NCBI GenBank assembly: GCA_943846685.1
Contig: OX044363.1
Coordinates: 1,592,001-1,656,000, forward strand
Reading direction: 5' to 3'
DNA length: 64,000 bases
From: an uncultured Pseudomonadales bacterium
GTDB lineage: Bacteria > Pseudomonadota > Gammaproteobacteria > Pseudomonadales > Porticoccaceae
The position numbers and the translations under genes were made by a program. The notes under the pieces were generated by a model that searched no databases, was not told the origin of the DNA, and worked only from the letters and a program-made list of their open reading frames with translations. Positions 9,858 through 17,628 of this stretch are shown in pieces (the stretch's first letter is position 1; each line of letters starts with the position of its first letter).

Positions 9858-10313
9858 ATGAAGCACCTGCTAATTATCTATCATTCACAGAGCGGCAATA
9901 CGGCACAGCTCGCCGCGGCAGTTATGCGTGGCTGCCAACAGGAAGCTGATGTTGAAACCCGTCTCTACAAAGCCTTTGATGCAGGCCTCGAAGAGCTGCT
10001 CTGGGCTGATGGCGTATTATTTGGCACTGCGGAAAATTTTGGCACCATGAGCGGCGCCCTAAAAGATTTTTTTGATCGCACCTACTATCCCGCTGAACCC
10101 TATAAAATCAATCTGCCCTACGCACTGTTTATCAGTGCCGGCAATGATGGCAGCGGCGCGGTGAGAGAGATCGATAGAATTGTCAGCGGTTACCCGATGA
10201 AAAAAATCGCCGCGCCGCTGATTGCAGTGGCGGAGGTCAGCAGCAATCATCTACAACAGTGTGAAGAATTAGGACTTTCAATGGCCGCGGGCCTGGCAAT
10301 GGGAATATTTTAA
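9858..10313 (+). CDS. Flavodoxin-like / NAD(P)H-dependent FMN oxidoreductase family protein
   Basis: A 151-residue flavodoxin-fold protein. The FMN phosphate loop SQSGNT is at residues 10-15. A second flavin loop (GTAENFGTMSGALKDFFDRT) and a third segment near SAGNDGSGA follow. The family includes flavodoxins and small quinone or azo reductases. The redox partner cannot be told from sequence. It is three bases upstream of a patatin-like lipase gene and almost certainly shares its transcript. Its link to the lipase is unknown. Confidence 0.82.
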   Translation: MKHLLIIYHSQSGNTAQLAAAVMRGCQQEADVETRLYKAFDAGLEELLWADGVLFGTAENFGTMSGALKDFFDRTYYPAEPYKINLPYALFISAGNDGSGAVREIDRIVSGYPMKKIAAPLIAVAEVSSNHLQQCEELGLSMAAGLAMGIF

Positions 10314-10316
10314 ACC

Positions 10317-11450
10317 ATGAGCAAAGCATTAGTATTAACTGGCGGTGGCGCCAGAGCGGCCTACCAGGTGGGTGTTTTAAAAGGTATCTCGAAAATACTG
10401 CCGAGATCGGTCTACAACCCCTTCCCGATTATTTGCGGTACCTCGGCCGGGGCGATTAATGCCCTGTCGATTGCTGGAAGAGCAGGCCCCTTTCGTCTGC
10501 GTGCGCAAAAACTCGAGAGAATCTGGCATGAACTGACCCCGGCCGATGTCTACCGTACCGATGCCACTGGTGTTATTAAAAACACCTTCCATCTGCTCGC
10601 CTCTTTTGTTCACAGCGGCTACGGTATTGGCAAGCCTATCTCTCTGCTCGACAATAGTCCGCTACGCCAGATGATGGAGAACTATGTCAAATTCGACTAT
10701 CTGGATACCGCGATCAATAACGGCGAACTGCAGGCTATTGCGATTACCGCAATGAGCTACGCCTCGGGTAAATCGGTGACCTTCTTTCAGGGTCAGGATC
10801 AAATACCGGCCTGGAATCGCTCGCGGCGGCGCGGTGAAAAAATAGATATTAATATCGACCAGCTAATGGCGTCGACCGCTATTCCAGGGCTTTTTCCAGC
10901 AGTAAAAATCAATGGTGACTATTTTGGCGATGGCGCGGTTAGACAGCTAAAACCCATTAGCCCGGCACTGCATATGGGCGCCACCAAACTGTTTATTATT
11001 GGCGTTAGTGACAACCCCATCCACAGTCAGCGACCGACAAAGCTCGAGCACTCGCCGTCCACGGCACAAATTGTTGGGCATATGTTTAATAGCGCCTTTA
11101 TCGATGCGGTGGAAAGTGATCTCGAAACCCTGCAGAGCATTAATCGGTTGGCCAGTGCCCTGCCCCAGTCACTGCGGGAGAAAAACAATATTACCGATCT
11201 CAATCCGGTTGATGTGTTGGCTATCTCACCCACCGAGTCCATAGATACCATCGCGCAAGAGCATATCCATGAACTGCCCAGATCGCTGCGTTTATTTCTG
11301 CGTTTAACCGGCGCCACGGCTCAGGGCGGTGGCTCGAGTGCCGCCAGTTACCTGCTTTTTGAGCCGGGATTTTGTCGCAAGCTAATTGATTTGGGGATGC
11401 GCGATGCACAGGCGAAAGAGGACGAGATCAGGCAGTTTTTTGGTCTTTAA
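10317..11450 (+). CDS. Patatin-like phospholipase
   Basis: A 377-residue serine acyl hydrolase. The oxyanion-hole loop GGGARAAYQ is at residues 9-17, the nucleophile elbow GTSAG gives S43, and the catalytic Asp is D205 in FGDGAVRQ, forming the Ser-Asp dyad of patatins. There is no signal peptide, so it is probably cytosolic or peripheral to the inner membrane. The C-terminal 150 residues are typical of a proteobacterial patatin subgroup of unknown substrate. Co-transcribed with the flavodoxin-like gene upstream. Confidence 0.88.
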   Translation: MSKALVLTGGGARAAYQVGVLKGISKILPRSVYNPFPIICGTSAGAINALSIAGRAGPFRLRAQKLERIWHELTPADVYRTDATGVIKNTFHLLASFVHSGYGIGKPISLLDNSPLRQMMENYVKFDYLDTAINNGELQAIAITAMSYASGKSVTFFQGQDQIPAWNRSRRRGEKIDINIDQLMASTAIPGLFPAVKINGDYFGDGAVRQLKPISPALHMGATKLFIIGVSDNPIHSQRPTKLEHSPSTAQIVGHMFNSAFIDAVESDLETLQSINRLASALPQSLREKNNITDLNPVDVLAISPTESIDTIAQEHIHELPRSLRLFLRLTGATAQGGGSSAASYLLFEPGFCRKLIDLGMRDAQAKEDEIRQFFGL

Positions 11451-11486
11451 AATTAAAGATCTGAACGAAATAAGCGAACGAGAGGC

Positions 11487-11513
11487 AAAAAAAAACGGAC
11501 CCTTGCGGGTCCG
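11487..11513 (-). terminator. Intrinsic terminator for the metalloprotease operon
   Basis: A 7-bp stem (CGGACCC / GGGTCCG, 11496-11513) with a four-base loop, followed on the minus strand by a run of nine Ts. It lies about 150 bases after the metalloprotease stop. The plus strand has no T-run after the stem, so it serves the minus-strand operon. Confidence 0.85.
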
Positions 11514-11664
11514 CTAGCTCTCCCCATCTTGTTACCGTGAATAACAAGAAAGCATCTTGTGGATTATCTGTACAACGAACTAAGCGAAAACCCCCTCAAA
11601 ATTAATATCAGCAATCCGACGAACGTCGTGTGAGAAGCTTCTAACTGGCCGTTTTTCCAGCGTT

Positions 11665-14163
11665 TTAAGAGCCGTCTGTCTTAAGCGTCTGTAAATAGGC
11701 CTCAATAGCCGCAGGATCAACCCTTAAAGCCCCTTCAGACAGAGCGCCACCCGTTAACGCCGCCTCTTTAAAATCGAGTAGATAGCGCAGTATTAGCAGG
11801 CCATCTGTCAGAGCGTCGAGCTGGTTATCGCCATCTATATCAATTCTATTCCCAAGCCCGGCAATACGCGCTTCAATAATGCTGGCACTGTTGTAGAGAG
11901 CATCTGCCGCCAAGCTGCCATTAATTAACTGCTCACCGCTAAAACCAAACATATAGCGCAGAATAAGCAAGCCATCGGTAAGACCGTCGTACTGACCATT
12001 GCCATCAATATCCAGTGAAGCAATGGGCACAGTGCCCGCAGTAAATTCCTCTATGGCGGTTAAACCATCGACATCCATATCGCTACTGGCATCGTTGGGG
12101 TTATTGCTATCCAGCCCATAGAGGGTTTCCCAAAGGTCAGGCATACCATCCGCATCGGAGTCCGTTGAGTAATTACTATCCAACGGAAACTGATCACTGC
12201 TATCCGCCACCCCATCATTATCATCGTCGCTATCAAAGCGGTTGTAGATCCCATCGGAATCTGTATCAGTAACCAGCGCCACTTTACGGGTTACTGAAGA
12301 GAGATTGTTATTACTGTCAACAATCGAATAGGTCTGCAAAAAATCTACCGCCGGATCCTGATTATCTTCAGTCTGGGTAAAACTGATGGCGCTGCTGATA
12401 TCACCATCCTCCGCATCAACGGCTGTAGCACCCAAATTAATCACTGATTGACTGGGGTCGAGCAGCAGCGGGTTGTCCCCGATCAGGGTCAGTGCCGGCG
12501 CAAAGCCATTGGCAACAGCCGTCCATTGGTAGGCACTACTTTTTAAAGCGGAGACCGCATCTGCACCATTGATATAATTATCCCTCGACAGGCCACAGCT
12601 GCTGCCACTGTCTGTGCAGGTAAGTTGTGGCGAAGAGAAAAGAGCCACCTGCGGTGCAAAATTGTAAAACTCCGGATAGCCCATAATGGTGACAAACTGT
12701 GAATTTTCACCGTGGCCCAGTGCCCAGGGAAAACTACTGTAGTGTGACCCCTGAACCTGTGGTCTGGAGTGATCTAGCCCCAACAGATGACCCACTTCGT
12801 GAACCAGCGTTAGCGCCGTGTTATCCATATCCACCACTACCGTATTGGTGCCTGAAGACGCCATGCCCTCAAAATCAATAACACCATCATTCCAGTGGCC
12901 ATTGATCCAGGCGACACCGCCATTGAGATCATCAACAGATAATGTGTTGAGATGAACAATAATATCCGCTTGGCGAGCCAACAGCGTATCGACATTATCA
13001 AATGGCCAAAGCCGGCCTGCTACCCGATCGAGCAATTCATTATTGGTCACAGCCCGGTCGTCGCCAATATAGATCAGCGCGGTTTTTTGCAGGCTTATAT
13101 TTAGCCCTGAATCTGTGTAGGCATCATTGGCAACGCTGAGTAAATGACTGAGCTGGGCTTCAATATCAGTGACTGATCCATAGTAATCGAGGGCCGCATC
13201 ACCGAATAAAAAAGCCGTTTCTATATTGGCATTAACCTCTGATTGAGGCATATCCACAGGCGAACCTCTCAATAGTTCAGCGTAGTTGCTAACGCTATCG
13301 CCATCACTGTCTGTCAGGGTATCCACGGCAGACAAATTCAGGCTGAAATCAGGCAGCGCAGAATTATCGAGCATAGCCACAGTGTAAAACAGCAATAGTT
13401 GGCTACCGCGATACACTGCTATTTGAAGATATTTATGTTCAGGGGCATAACTTAACGGCCCATCTAAAAGACTATTGGCAACCGCCTGAATATTGATATC
13501 CGCGCGGCCCTGAGCATCATAGTTAAGGGTGAAATCCTGCTCGTCGAGAACATAGTAGGAGTTTAAATTTGAAGCGGTAAGCTCAAAAACCAAATTATCA
13601 GAGCCCAGCGGATTTGAGCTATTGGTAATATTAACCGCGTCAAACCCATAGGAACTTCCGCTTACCTGAAAACTTGGCTGCTGCGCAAAAAATAGCTCGC
13701 CATAGCCAATCCTTACCGCCGCACCGGGAGTGGATTTTACGGATACTGGCTGAGCCGATAGCGACACCATATCAAGTATTTCACCGCTGTCAGCATCCAC
13801 TAAAACCAAACTCAGGTAGCCTGAGTCAAAGCCGGTAAAATAGAATGGCAACTTAATCGTAAATGGCACTGGAGACTGAGAAAAACCAATCGACTCAAGA
13901 CTTGCTTCAGCCAATATATAGAAGCTACCGCGGGACGCATCGCGATTATCATGGCCACGTAGATAAACTTCCAGAGGGCCGGATTGATTGAGGTTCTGTG
14001 TAAATACCAGATTGAAATCAAGTTCGACCGCAGTGGGATTAATTCTTGAGAGATTACAGGGGCAGTCTATAGCCACCGCTGAACCGGCGATTGCAGAACC
14101 GGAAAAAAATCCGAGAAAGATGACCGAGGTAAAAAACCTTAACAACTGCCGTGGAATATTCAT
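11665..14163 (-). CDS. Secreted metzincin-type zinc metalloprotease with TSP3-like and dockerin-like repeats
   Basis: An 832-residue exported protein. A signal peptide (MNIPRQLLRFFTSVIF, then a GSAIAG cleavage region) is followed by about 400 residues of beta-rich, hydrophobic-poor sequence. The zinc motif HEVGHLLGLDH gives H455, E456, H459 and H465, with the Met-turn IMGY at M494, as in metzincins of the reprolysin-like group. An HYR/cadherin-like segment (about 555-630), aspartate-rich thrombospondin type 3-like calcium repeats (about 632-708) and two dockerin-like repeats (about 716-736 and 775-795) follow. The ATG overlaps the upstream stop (ATGA), so it is coupled to the companion gene. 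Probably a calcium-stabilised extracellular protease. Target and export route are unknown. Confidence 0.85.
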   Translation of the reverse strand: MNIPRQLLRFFTSVIFLGFFSGSAIAGSAVAIDCPCNLSRINPTAVELDFNLVFTQNLNQSGPLEVYLRGHDNRDASRGSFYILAEASLESIGFSQSPVPFTIKLPFYFTGFDSGYLSLVLVDADSGEILDMVSLSAQPVSVKSTPGAAVRIGYGELFFAQQPSFQVSGSSYGFDAVNITNSSNPLGSDNLVFELTASNLNSYYVLDEQDFTLNYDAQGRADINIQAVANSLLDGPLSYAPEHKYLQIAVYRGSQLLLFYTVAMLDNSALPDFSLNLSAVDTLTDSDGDSVSNYAELLRGSPVDMPQSEVNANIETAFLFGDAALDYYGSVTDIEAQLSHLLSVANDAYTDSGLNISLQKTALIYIGDDRAVTNNELLDRVAGRLWPFDNVDTLLARQADIIVHLNTLSVDDLNGGVAWINGHWNDGVIDFEGMASSGTNTVVVDMDNTALTLVHEVGHLLGLDHSRPQVQGSHYSSFPWALGHGENSQFVTIMGYPEFYNFAPQVALFSSPQLTCTDSGSSCGLSRDNYINGADAVSALKSSAYQWTAVANGFAPALTLIGDNPLLLDPSQSVINLGATAVDAEDGDISSAISFTQTEDNQDPAVDFLQTYSIVDSNNNLSSVTRKVALVTDTDSDGIYNRFDSDDDNDGVADSSDQFPLDSNYSTDSDADGMPDLWETLYGLDSNNPNDASSDMDVDGLTAIEEFTAGTVPIASLDIDGNGQYDGLTDGLLILRYMFGFSGEQLINGSLAADALYNSASIIEARIAGLGNRIDIDGDNQLDALTDGLLILRYLLDFKEAALTGGALSEGALRVDPAAIEAYLQTLKTDGS

Positions 14164-14873
14164 TGCGTCTTCACCTCAGGCACAGCGAGCTGCCGTGTAG
14201 GTTGGTCGGTTAATTCATAAGACTGATTTGGCAGAACAGCAGTATCATTTTTAAAGCGCATATCTGTTGTACGGCTAACAATGCCCTGAAAGTCTTTTCC
14301 CGAGTATTCATAAATACCCGAATCAAGACTAAGGAAAATATGCATAAACTTCTCGCCGATGGTCATAACCATAGAGCCATTAGCGGATAAAGAGCCCTCA
14401 GCTTCTCGTAACAAAGAGCCACCAGCGTCCCCTAATAAAGAGCCCTCAGCATCGCGTAGTAAAGAGCCCTCAGCATCGCGTAATAAAGAGCCCTCAGCGT
14501 CTTGCAATAAAGTGCCCTGTAACAAAGCATAACCCTTGACCGAAACAGCACTCCCCTCGCGCCTAACCTTCGTAACAACCACCTCTGCAACAGCAGAAGA
14601 ATTATTAGTACCCAGCTGCAGTGCTAACCTGCTACCAACGGTCAATTGACGATAAAACTCCATATCACTAGGTGAAAGAACCTGCGCTATGCTTTTTTCT
14701 GAATGACTTTGTTCTAAATGACTTTGTTCTGAATAGTTTTGTTCTAAATGGTCTTGCTGAGTCGACTCGCTCTGCAAAAGATTGCCCTGACCAAAATCCA
14801 CAGATGGCCTGCCAATAACAAAGGCCAATCCAACTGCAACCGAAAGTGCGATAAGGAGTTTTTTATTTGCCAT
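14160..14873 (-). CDS. Exported companion protein of the metalloprotease, with two tandem repeat arrays
   Basis: A 237-residue protein with an N-terminal hydrophobic segment (about 5-22), probably a signal peptide or anchor. A Q/E/S/H-rich repeat follows at about 38-58, then a small beta-rich domain interrupted by an eight-residue repeat (LLRDAEGS type, about 122-162). The non-repeat parts (VGSRLALQLG, VVVTKVRREG, SMVMTIGEKFMHIFLS, GIYEYSGKDFQGI) resemble, by my recollection, the N-terminal pro-region fused to many marine reprolysin-like proteases. It could therefore be a detached propeptide or chaperone for the protease it overlaps by four bases. Start is ATG at 14873. No named family is assigned. 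Confidence 0.7.
   Translation of the reverse strand: MANKKLLIALSVAVGLAFVIGRPSVDFGQGNLLQSESTQQDHLEQNYSEQSHLEQSHSEKSIAQVLSPSDMEFYRQLTVGSRLALQLGTNNSSAVAEVVVTKVRREGSAVSVKGYALLQGTLLQDAEGSLLRDAEGSLLRDAEGSLLGDAGGSLLREAEGSLSANGSMVMTIGEKFMHIFLSLDSGIYEYSGKDFQGIVSRTTDMRFKNDTAVLPNQSYELTDQPTRQLAVPEVKTQ
14389..14508 (-). repeat. Five 24-bp tandem repeats inside the companion gene
   Basis: Five consecutive 24-bp units (14389, 14413, 14437, 14461, 14485) and a degenerate sixth. Each starts AAAGAGCC on the plus strand and codes for an eight-residue unit of the LLRDAEGS type. The unit length is a multiple of three, so copy changes keep the frame. Units three and four differ at one base, indicating recent duplication. 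Confidence 0.92.
14701..14760 (-). repeat. Four 15-bp tandem repeats inside the companion gene
   Basis: Four exact-length 15-bp units (14701-14715, 14716-14730, 14731-14745, 14746-14760) of the form RAATGACTTTGTTCT on the plus strand, with a few changes in units three and four. They encode five-residue Ser/Leu-Glu-Gln-Ser-His units. They are unrelated in sequence to the 24-bp array of the same gene. Confidence 0.9.
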
Positions 14874-14960
14874 GCTTTTTATCTGTCATGCTGTTCCTCT
14901 ACTGCAAAGGAAGACGACTTAATATTATTATTTATTGTGCATTTTCAATCACAGTAACCT

Positions 14961-14977
14961 ACCTCAAAGCTTGAGGT
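14961..14977. promoter_or_regulatory. Inverted repeat upstream of the metalloprotease operon
   Basis: Arms ACCTCAA and TTGAGGT (7 bp each) separated by AGC. It lies about 90 bases upstream of the companion gene start and next to a TTGAAA (minus strand, 14943-14948) that could be a -35 box. Shape and position fit an operator; the protein is unknown. A second inverted repeat (AAACCCT / AGGGTTT, 14999-15019) lies just beyond it. Confidence 0.4.
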
Positions 14978-15071
14978 CAATTAAGTAAGAAAAAGAATAA
15001 ACCCTCTTATACAGGGTTTCTATATAACGACTGAATCGCCAGTCAAGGTAAGTAAAGGATAAATAAAAGGC

Positions 15072-15106
15072 AAAAAAAAACGCAAAACCGAAGTTTTGCG
15101 TTTTTC
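15072..15106 (-). terminator. Intrinsic terminator of the tRNA transcript
   Basis: An 8-bp stem CGCAAAAC / GTTTTGCG (15081-15100) with a four-base loop reading TTCG on the minus strand, followed there by nine Ts. It comes ten bases after the tRNA-Gly 3' end. T-rich sequence on the other side would let it work in both directions. Confidence 0.9.
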
Positions 15107-15110
15107 TATT

Positions 15111-15185
15111 TGGAGCGGGAAACGAGGTTCGAACTCGCGACCCCAACCTTGGCAAGGTTGTGCTCTACCACTGAGCTATTCCCGC
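15111..15185 (-). tRNA. tRNA-Gly (GCC)
   Basis: A 75-base cloverleaf with encoded CCA. The acceptor stem is GCGGGAA, the T-loop GTTCGAA, and the anticodon loop TTGCCAA gives anticodon GCC. It lies 30 bases downstream of tRNA-Glu on the same transcript, before the terminator. Confidence 0.97.
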
Positions 15186-15215
15186 AGAAGCTTATCCATA
15201 AGCAACGTGTAAAAA

Positions 15216-15291
15216 TGGCGTCCCGTAGGGGAGTCGAACCCCTGTTACCGCCGTGAAAGGGCGGTGTCCTAGGCCTCTAGACGAACGGGAC
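15216..15291 (-). tRNA. tRNA-Glu (TTC)
   Basis: A 76-base cloverleaf with encoded CCA. The acceptor stem starts GTCCCGT, the T-loop is GTTCGAC, and the anticodon loop CTTTCAC gives anticodon TTC. First gene of a two-tRNA operon with tRNA-Gly. Confidence 0.97.
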
Positions 15292-15312
15292 GTGATTGGC
15301 TAGGAGGCGCGC

Positions 15313-15341
15313 ATAATAAGTAGCTGACCGGATACTGTCAA
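15313..15341 (-). promoter_or_regulatory. Sigma70 promoter of the tRNA-Glu/Gly operon
   Basis: On the minus strand, a consensus -35 TTGACA (15336-15341), a 17-bp spacer and -10 TATTAT (15313-15318) are followed by a GC-rich GCGCGCC discriminator. Such discriminators are typical of stable-RNA promoters repressed by ppGpp and DksA. The start point would be near 15306, about 15 bases before the tRNA. Confidence 0.88.
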
Positions 15342-15365
15342 GCCTAATAGGCGCTTATTTTCAGA

Positions 15366-16103
15366 CTATTGCAGATTTATTAATTCTTCCTCCAGCACCG
15401 CCTCTAACTGAGCAAAAAAACTACGGATACGCTTGGCATTAGTACCCAAGTCTGATATGCCAACCCGCGACATAGAGCGCATATCTACAGCACTGCCTCC
15501 ATCCTCGGTGGCGGTTATCCTAACCGCGATATCATCGACAAAACCAAATAGAGGTGTTTTGGTTATAGCTTCAAAGCGCAGACTATTTGAATCTTTTACA
15601 ATAATTTCCCAACCCAATAAACTGCCGGTAAAAACTGACTGTTGGTAAACCCTTCTCGGCGCAAGCTGAGTGATAAAGGTTTTGATCTCCGGGTAGGCAA
15701 CTTTTTGTATAGCGCTAACTTCAGCCCCAGGATAAATAAGCGAGTTAACGCGATATCCATCATCCTGAATATACTTAAATACCGGTGGGTTATTAGTATC
15801 AGTCGTAATATCGTGAATCATAGGCGCTTCAAAACCAGCCATACCCACAGCGTAGAAAGACATTGCTGGAAACATCGCACAGGCCAAAACCAATGGTATC
15901 AGCTCAGTCTGAATCGGTTGTTTTCTGCAAATAGATAAACCCAACATAAACAGACCGATCAACATAATCAGCACGCAAGCAATCAGCGCTATAACAAAGA
16001 TCACAAGGGCAATTCGGTAGTGCAAAAAGCCAAAGCGATGTCCAAGCGTCGCAACTACACCAATAATAAATGCGCCCAACCCAAACCAATTGATTAATTT
16101 CAT
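15366..16103 (-). CDS. DUF1499-type membrane protein
   Basis: A 245-residue protein with three or four hydrophobic segments in the first about 115 residues, then a soluble domain that begins with an IHDITTDTNNPPVF segment, as in DUF1499 proteins. The C-terminal part (PLFGFVDDIAVRI, then VDMRSMSRVG) is also typical of that domain. Function is unknown; the family often occurs with envelope genes. The start is ATG at 16103 with GGGGGAG about five bases upstream; a longer reading lacks a ribosome site. Divergent from alaA. Confidence 0.75.
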   Translation of the reverse strand: MKLINWFGLGAFIIGVVATLGHRFGFLHYRIALVIFVIALIACVLIMLIGLFMLGLSICRKQPIQTELIPLVLACAMFPAMSFYAVGMAGFEAPMIHDITTDTNNPPVFKYIQDDGYRVNSLIYPGAEVSAIQKVAYPEIKTFITQLAPRRVYQQSVFTGSLLGWEIIVKDSNSLRFEAITKTPLFGFVDDIAVRITATEDGGSAVDMRSMSRVGISDLGTNAKRIRSFFAQLEAVLEEELINLQ

Positions 16104-16178
16104 TAAAACTCCCCCTACCCTGATATGTTTAGCTACAATAAGCGGTCTATTTGCCACTCTTATAAAATGAACAGAACA

Positions 16179-17402
16179 ATGACTGAATTACAAAAGTCTC
16201 AAAAACTTGCCAATGTCTGTTACGACATCCGCGGCCCTGTCCTCGATCATGCTAACTTGCTTGAGGAGGAAGGCCAACGAATTATTAAATTAAATATTGG
16301 CAATCCCGGTGCCTTTGGCCTAGATGCGCCCGATGAAATCATGCATGACGTAATCCACAATATTCGCAATGCTCAGGGTTACTGCCATTCGAAAGGCCTG
16401 TTTGCCGCGCGCAAGGCGGTTATGCAGCGCGCTCAGACTCAGGGTATTAAGACTGTTGTGGTAGACGATGTGATTATGGGCAATGGTGTCAGTGAGCTGA
16501 TTGTCATGTCGATGCAGGCACTGCTAAACGATGGCGATGAAGTGCTGATCCCCTCCCCTGACTACCCACTGTGGACGGCTGCTGTGGCCATGGCCGGTGG
16601 CACACCCAAGCATTATCTCTGCGATGAAGCTGACGACTGGCAGCCGGATATTGCCGATATAGAAAGTAAAATTACGCCGCAGACCAAAGGTATCGTGGTT
16701 ATTAACCCGAACAATCCAACCGGTGCGGTCTACAGTCAAAACAACCTTAAACAGATTGTTGCCCTTGCGGAAAAACACAGTCTGGTGATCTTTGCCGATG
16801 AGATTTACGACCGTATTCTCTACGACGAAGCCGAGCATATACCGCTGGCAACACTGGTCAAAGATGTACTCTGCCTGACTTTTAACGGCCTATCCAAGAC
16901 CTATAGATTAGCGGGATTTCGCTCCGGCTGGGTAGTGATATCCGGCGCAAAGGAACGTGCTGGCAGTTATATTGAAGGCTTGGAAATGCTCGCGTCGATG
17001 CGACTCTGCGCCAATGTTCCGGCAATGTTAGCAGTGCAGACGGCACTCGGCGGTTATCAGAGCATTAATGATCTGACCTCAGTCGGTGGCCGTCTAATAG
17101 AACAGCGCGATCTGGCCTACGAGATGATCACGCAAATTCCCGGTATCAGCTGTGTTAAACCGAAATCAGCGATGTATCTGTATCCAAAACTGGACCCAGA
17201 GATATACCCCATAGATGACGATCAAAATCTGGTGCTTGATCTGCTTAAAGAAGAGCGCGTACTACTGGTTCAAGGCAGCGCCTTTAACAGTGTGGATAAA
17301 CAGCACTTCCGGATTGTGTTTCTGCCAGATAAAGCTCAGTTAACCGAGGCGATTGAACGTCTTGCAGGCTTTTTGGAACGACGGCGCAAGGGTAATAGTT
17401 AA
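16179..17402 (+). CDS. alaA: Glutamate-pyruvate (alanine) aminotransferase, AlaA type
   Basis: A 407-residue PLP enzyme of fold type I that makes alanine from pyruvate and glutamate. Similarity to E. coli AlaA runs along the whole protein: KLANVCYDIRGPVL near the start, INPNNPTGAVYS, DEIYDRILYD, and the PLP lysine in NGLSKTYRLAGFRSGW. The start MTELQKSQKL at 16179 fits the AlaA N-terminus. ATGs at 16167 and 16125 are in frame but add unconserved residues, and none has a strong ribosome site. A TATAAA lies only about 15 bases upstream, so the leader may be very short. Confidence 0.93.
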   Translation: MTELQKSQKLANVCYDIRGPVLDHANLLEEEGQRIIKLNIGNPGAFGLDAPDEIMHDVIHNIRNAQGYCHSKGLFAARKAVMQRAQTQGIKTVVVDDVIMGNGVSELIVMSMQALLNDGDEVLIPSPDYPLWTAAVAMAGGTPKHYLCDEADDWQPDIADIESKITPQTKGIVVINPNNPTGAVYSQNNLKQIVALAEKHSLVIFADEIYDRILYDEAEHIPLATLVKDVLCLTFNGLSKTYRLAGFRSGWVVISGAKERAGSYIEGLEMLASMRLCANVPAMLAVQTALGGYQSINDLTSVGGRLIEQRDLAYEMITQIPGISCVKPKSAMYLYPKLDPEIYPIDDDQNLVLDLLKEERVLLVQGSAFNSVDKQHFRIVFLPDKAQLTEAIERLAGFLERRRKGNS

Positions 17403-17436
17403 GCAAAAGATTATTATAATAAGAGGGCTTTAAATT

Positions 17437-17628
17437 TTGAGTAAAGAAAAACCCCAGACTAGTGGCAGCAAAGCTGACTCAAATAATCAGCCACAGCAGG
17501 AAAAGCCCCCTCTGGCCAATCTTAATGGCGCAGCGATTATCGATAAGGATGGTCGTGAAGTTCCAATTACCGAGTCGATGATTGTCCAAGCCTTTGACGA
17601 GATTGAGAGCTCAGATAAAGCCGAGTAA
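17437..17628 (+). CDS. Small conserved-looking hypothetical protein
   Basis: A 63-residue hydrophilic protein. The N-terminal half is rich in Q, K, S and P and looks disordered. The C-terminal half (AAIIDKDGREVPITESMIVQAFDEIE) looks folded and resembles short uncharacterised pseudomonad proteins. It starts at TTG with AAGAGGG about nine bases upstream and follows alaA by 34 bases. Its last 18 bases overlap the 3' end of pdxB on the other strand. Function unknown. Confidence 0.65.
   Translation: MSKEKPQTSGSKADSNNQPQQEKPPLANLNGAAIIDKDGREVPITESMIVQAFDEIESSDKAE

Noticed and set aside
14389..14760. CRISPR array or intergenic satellite
   Set aside because: The units are directly adjacent without spacers and lie in frame inside a coding sequence.
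14964..15155. A 63-residue minus-strand frame over the terminator and tRNA-Gly
   Set aside because: It overlaps the tRNA-Gly gene and its terminator and has no ribosome site or coding character.
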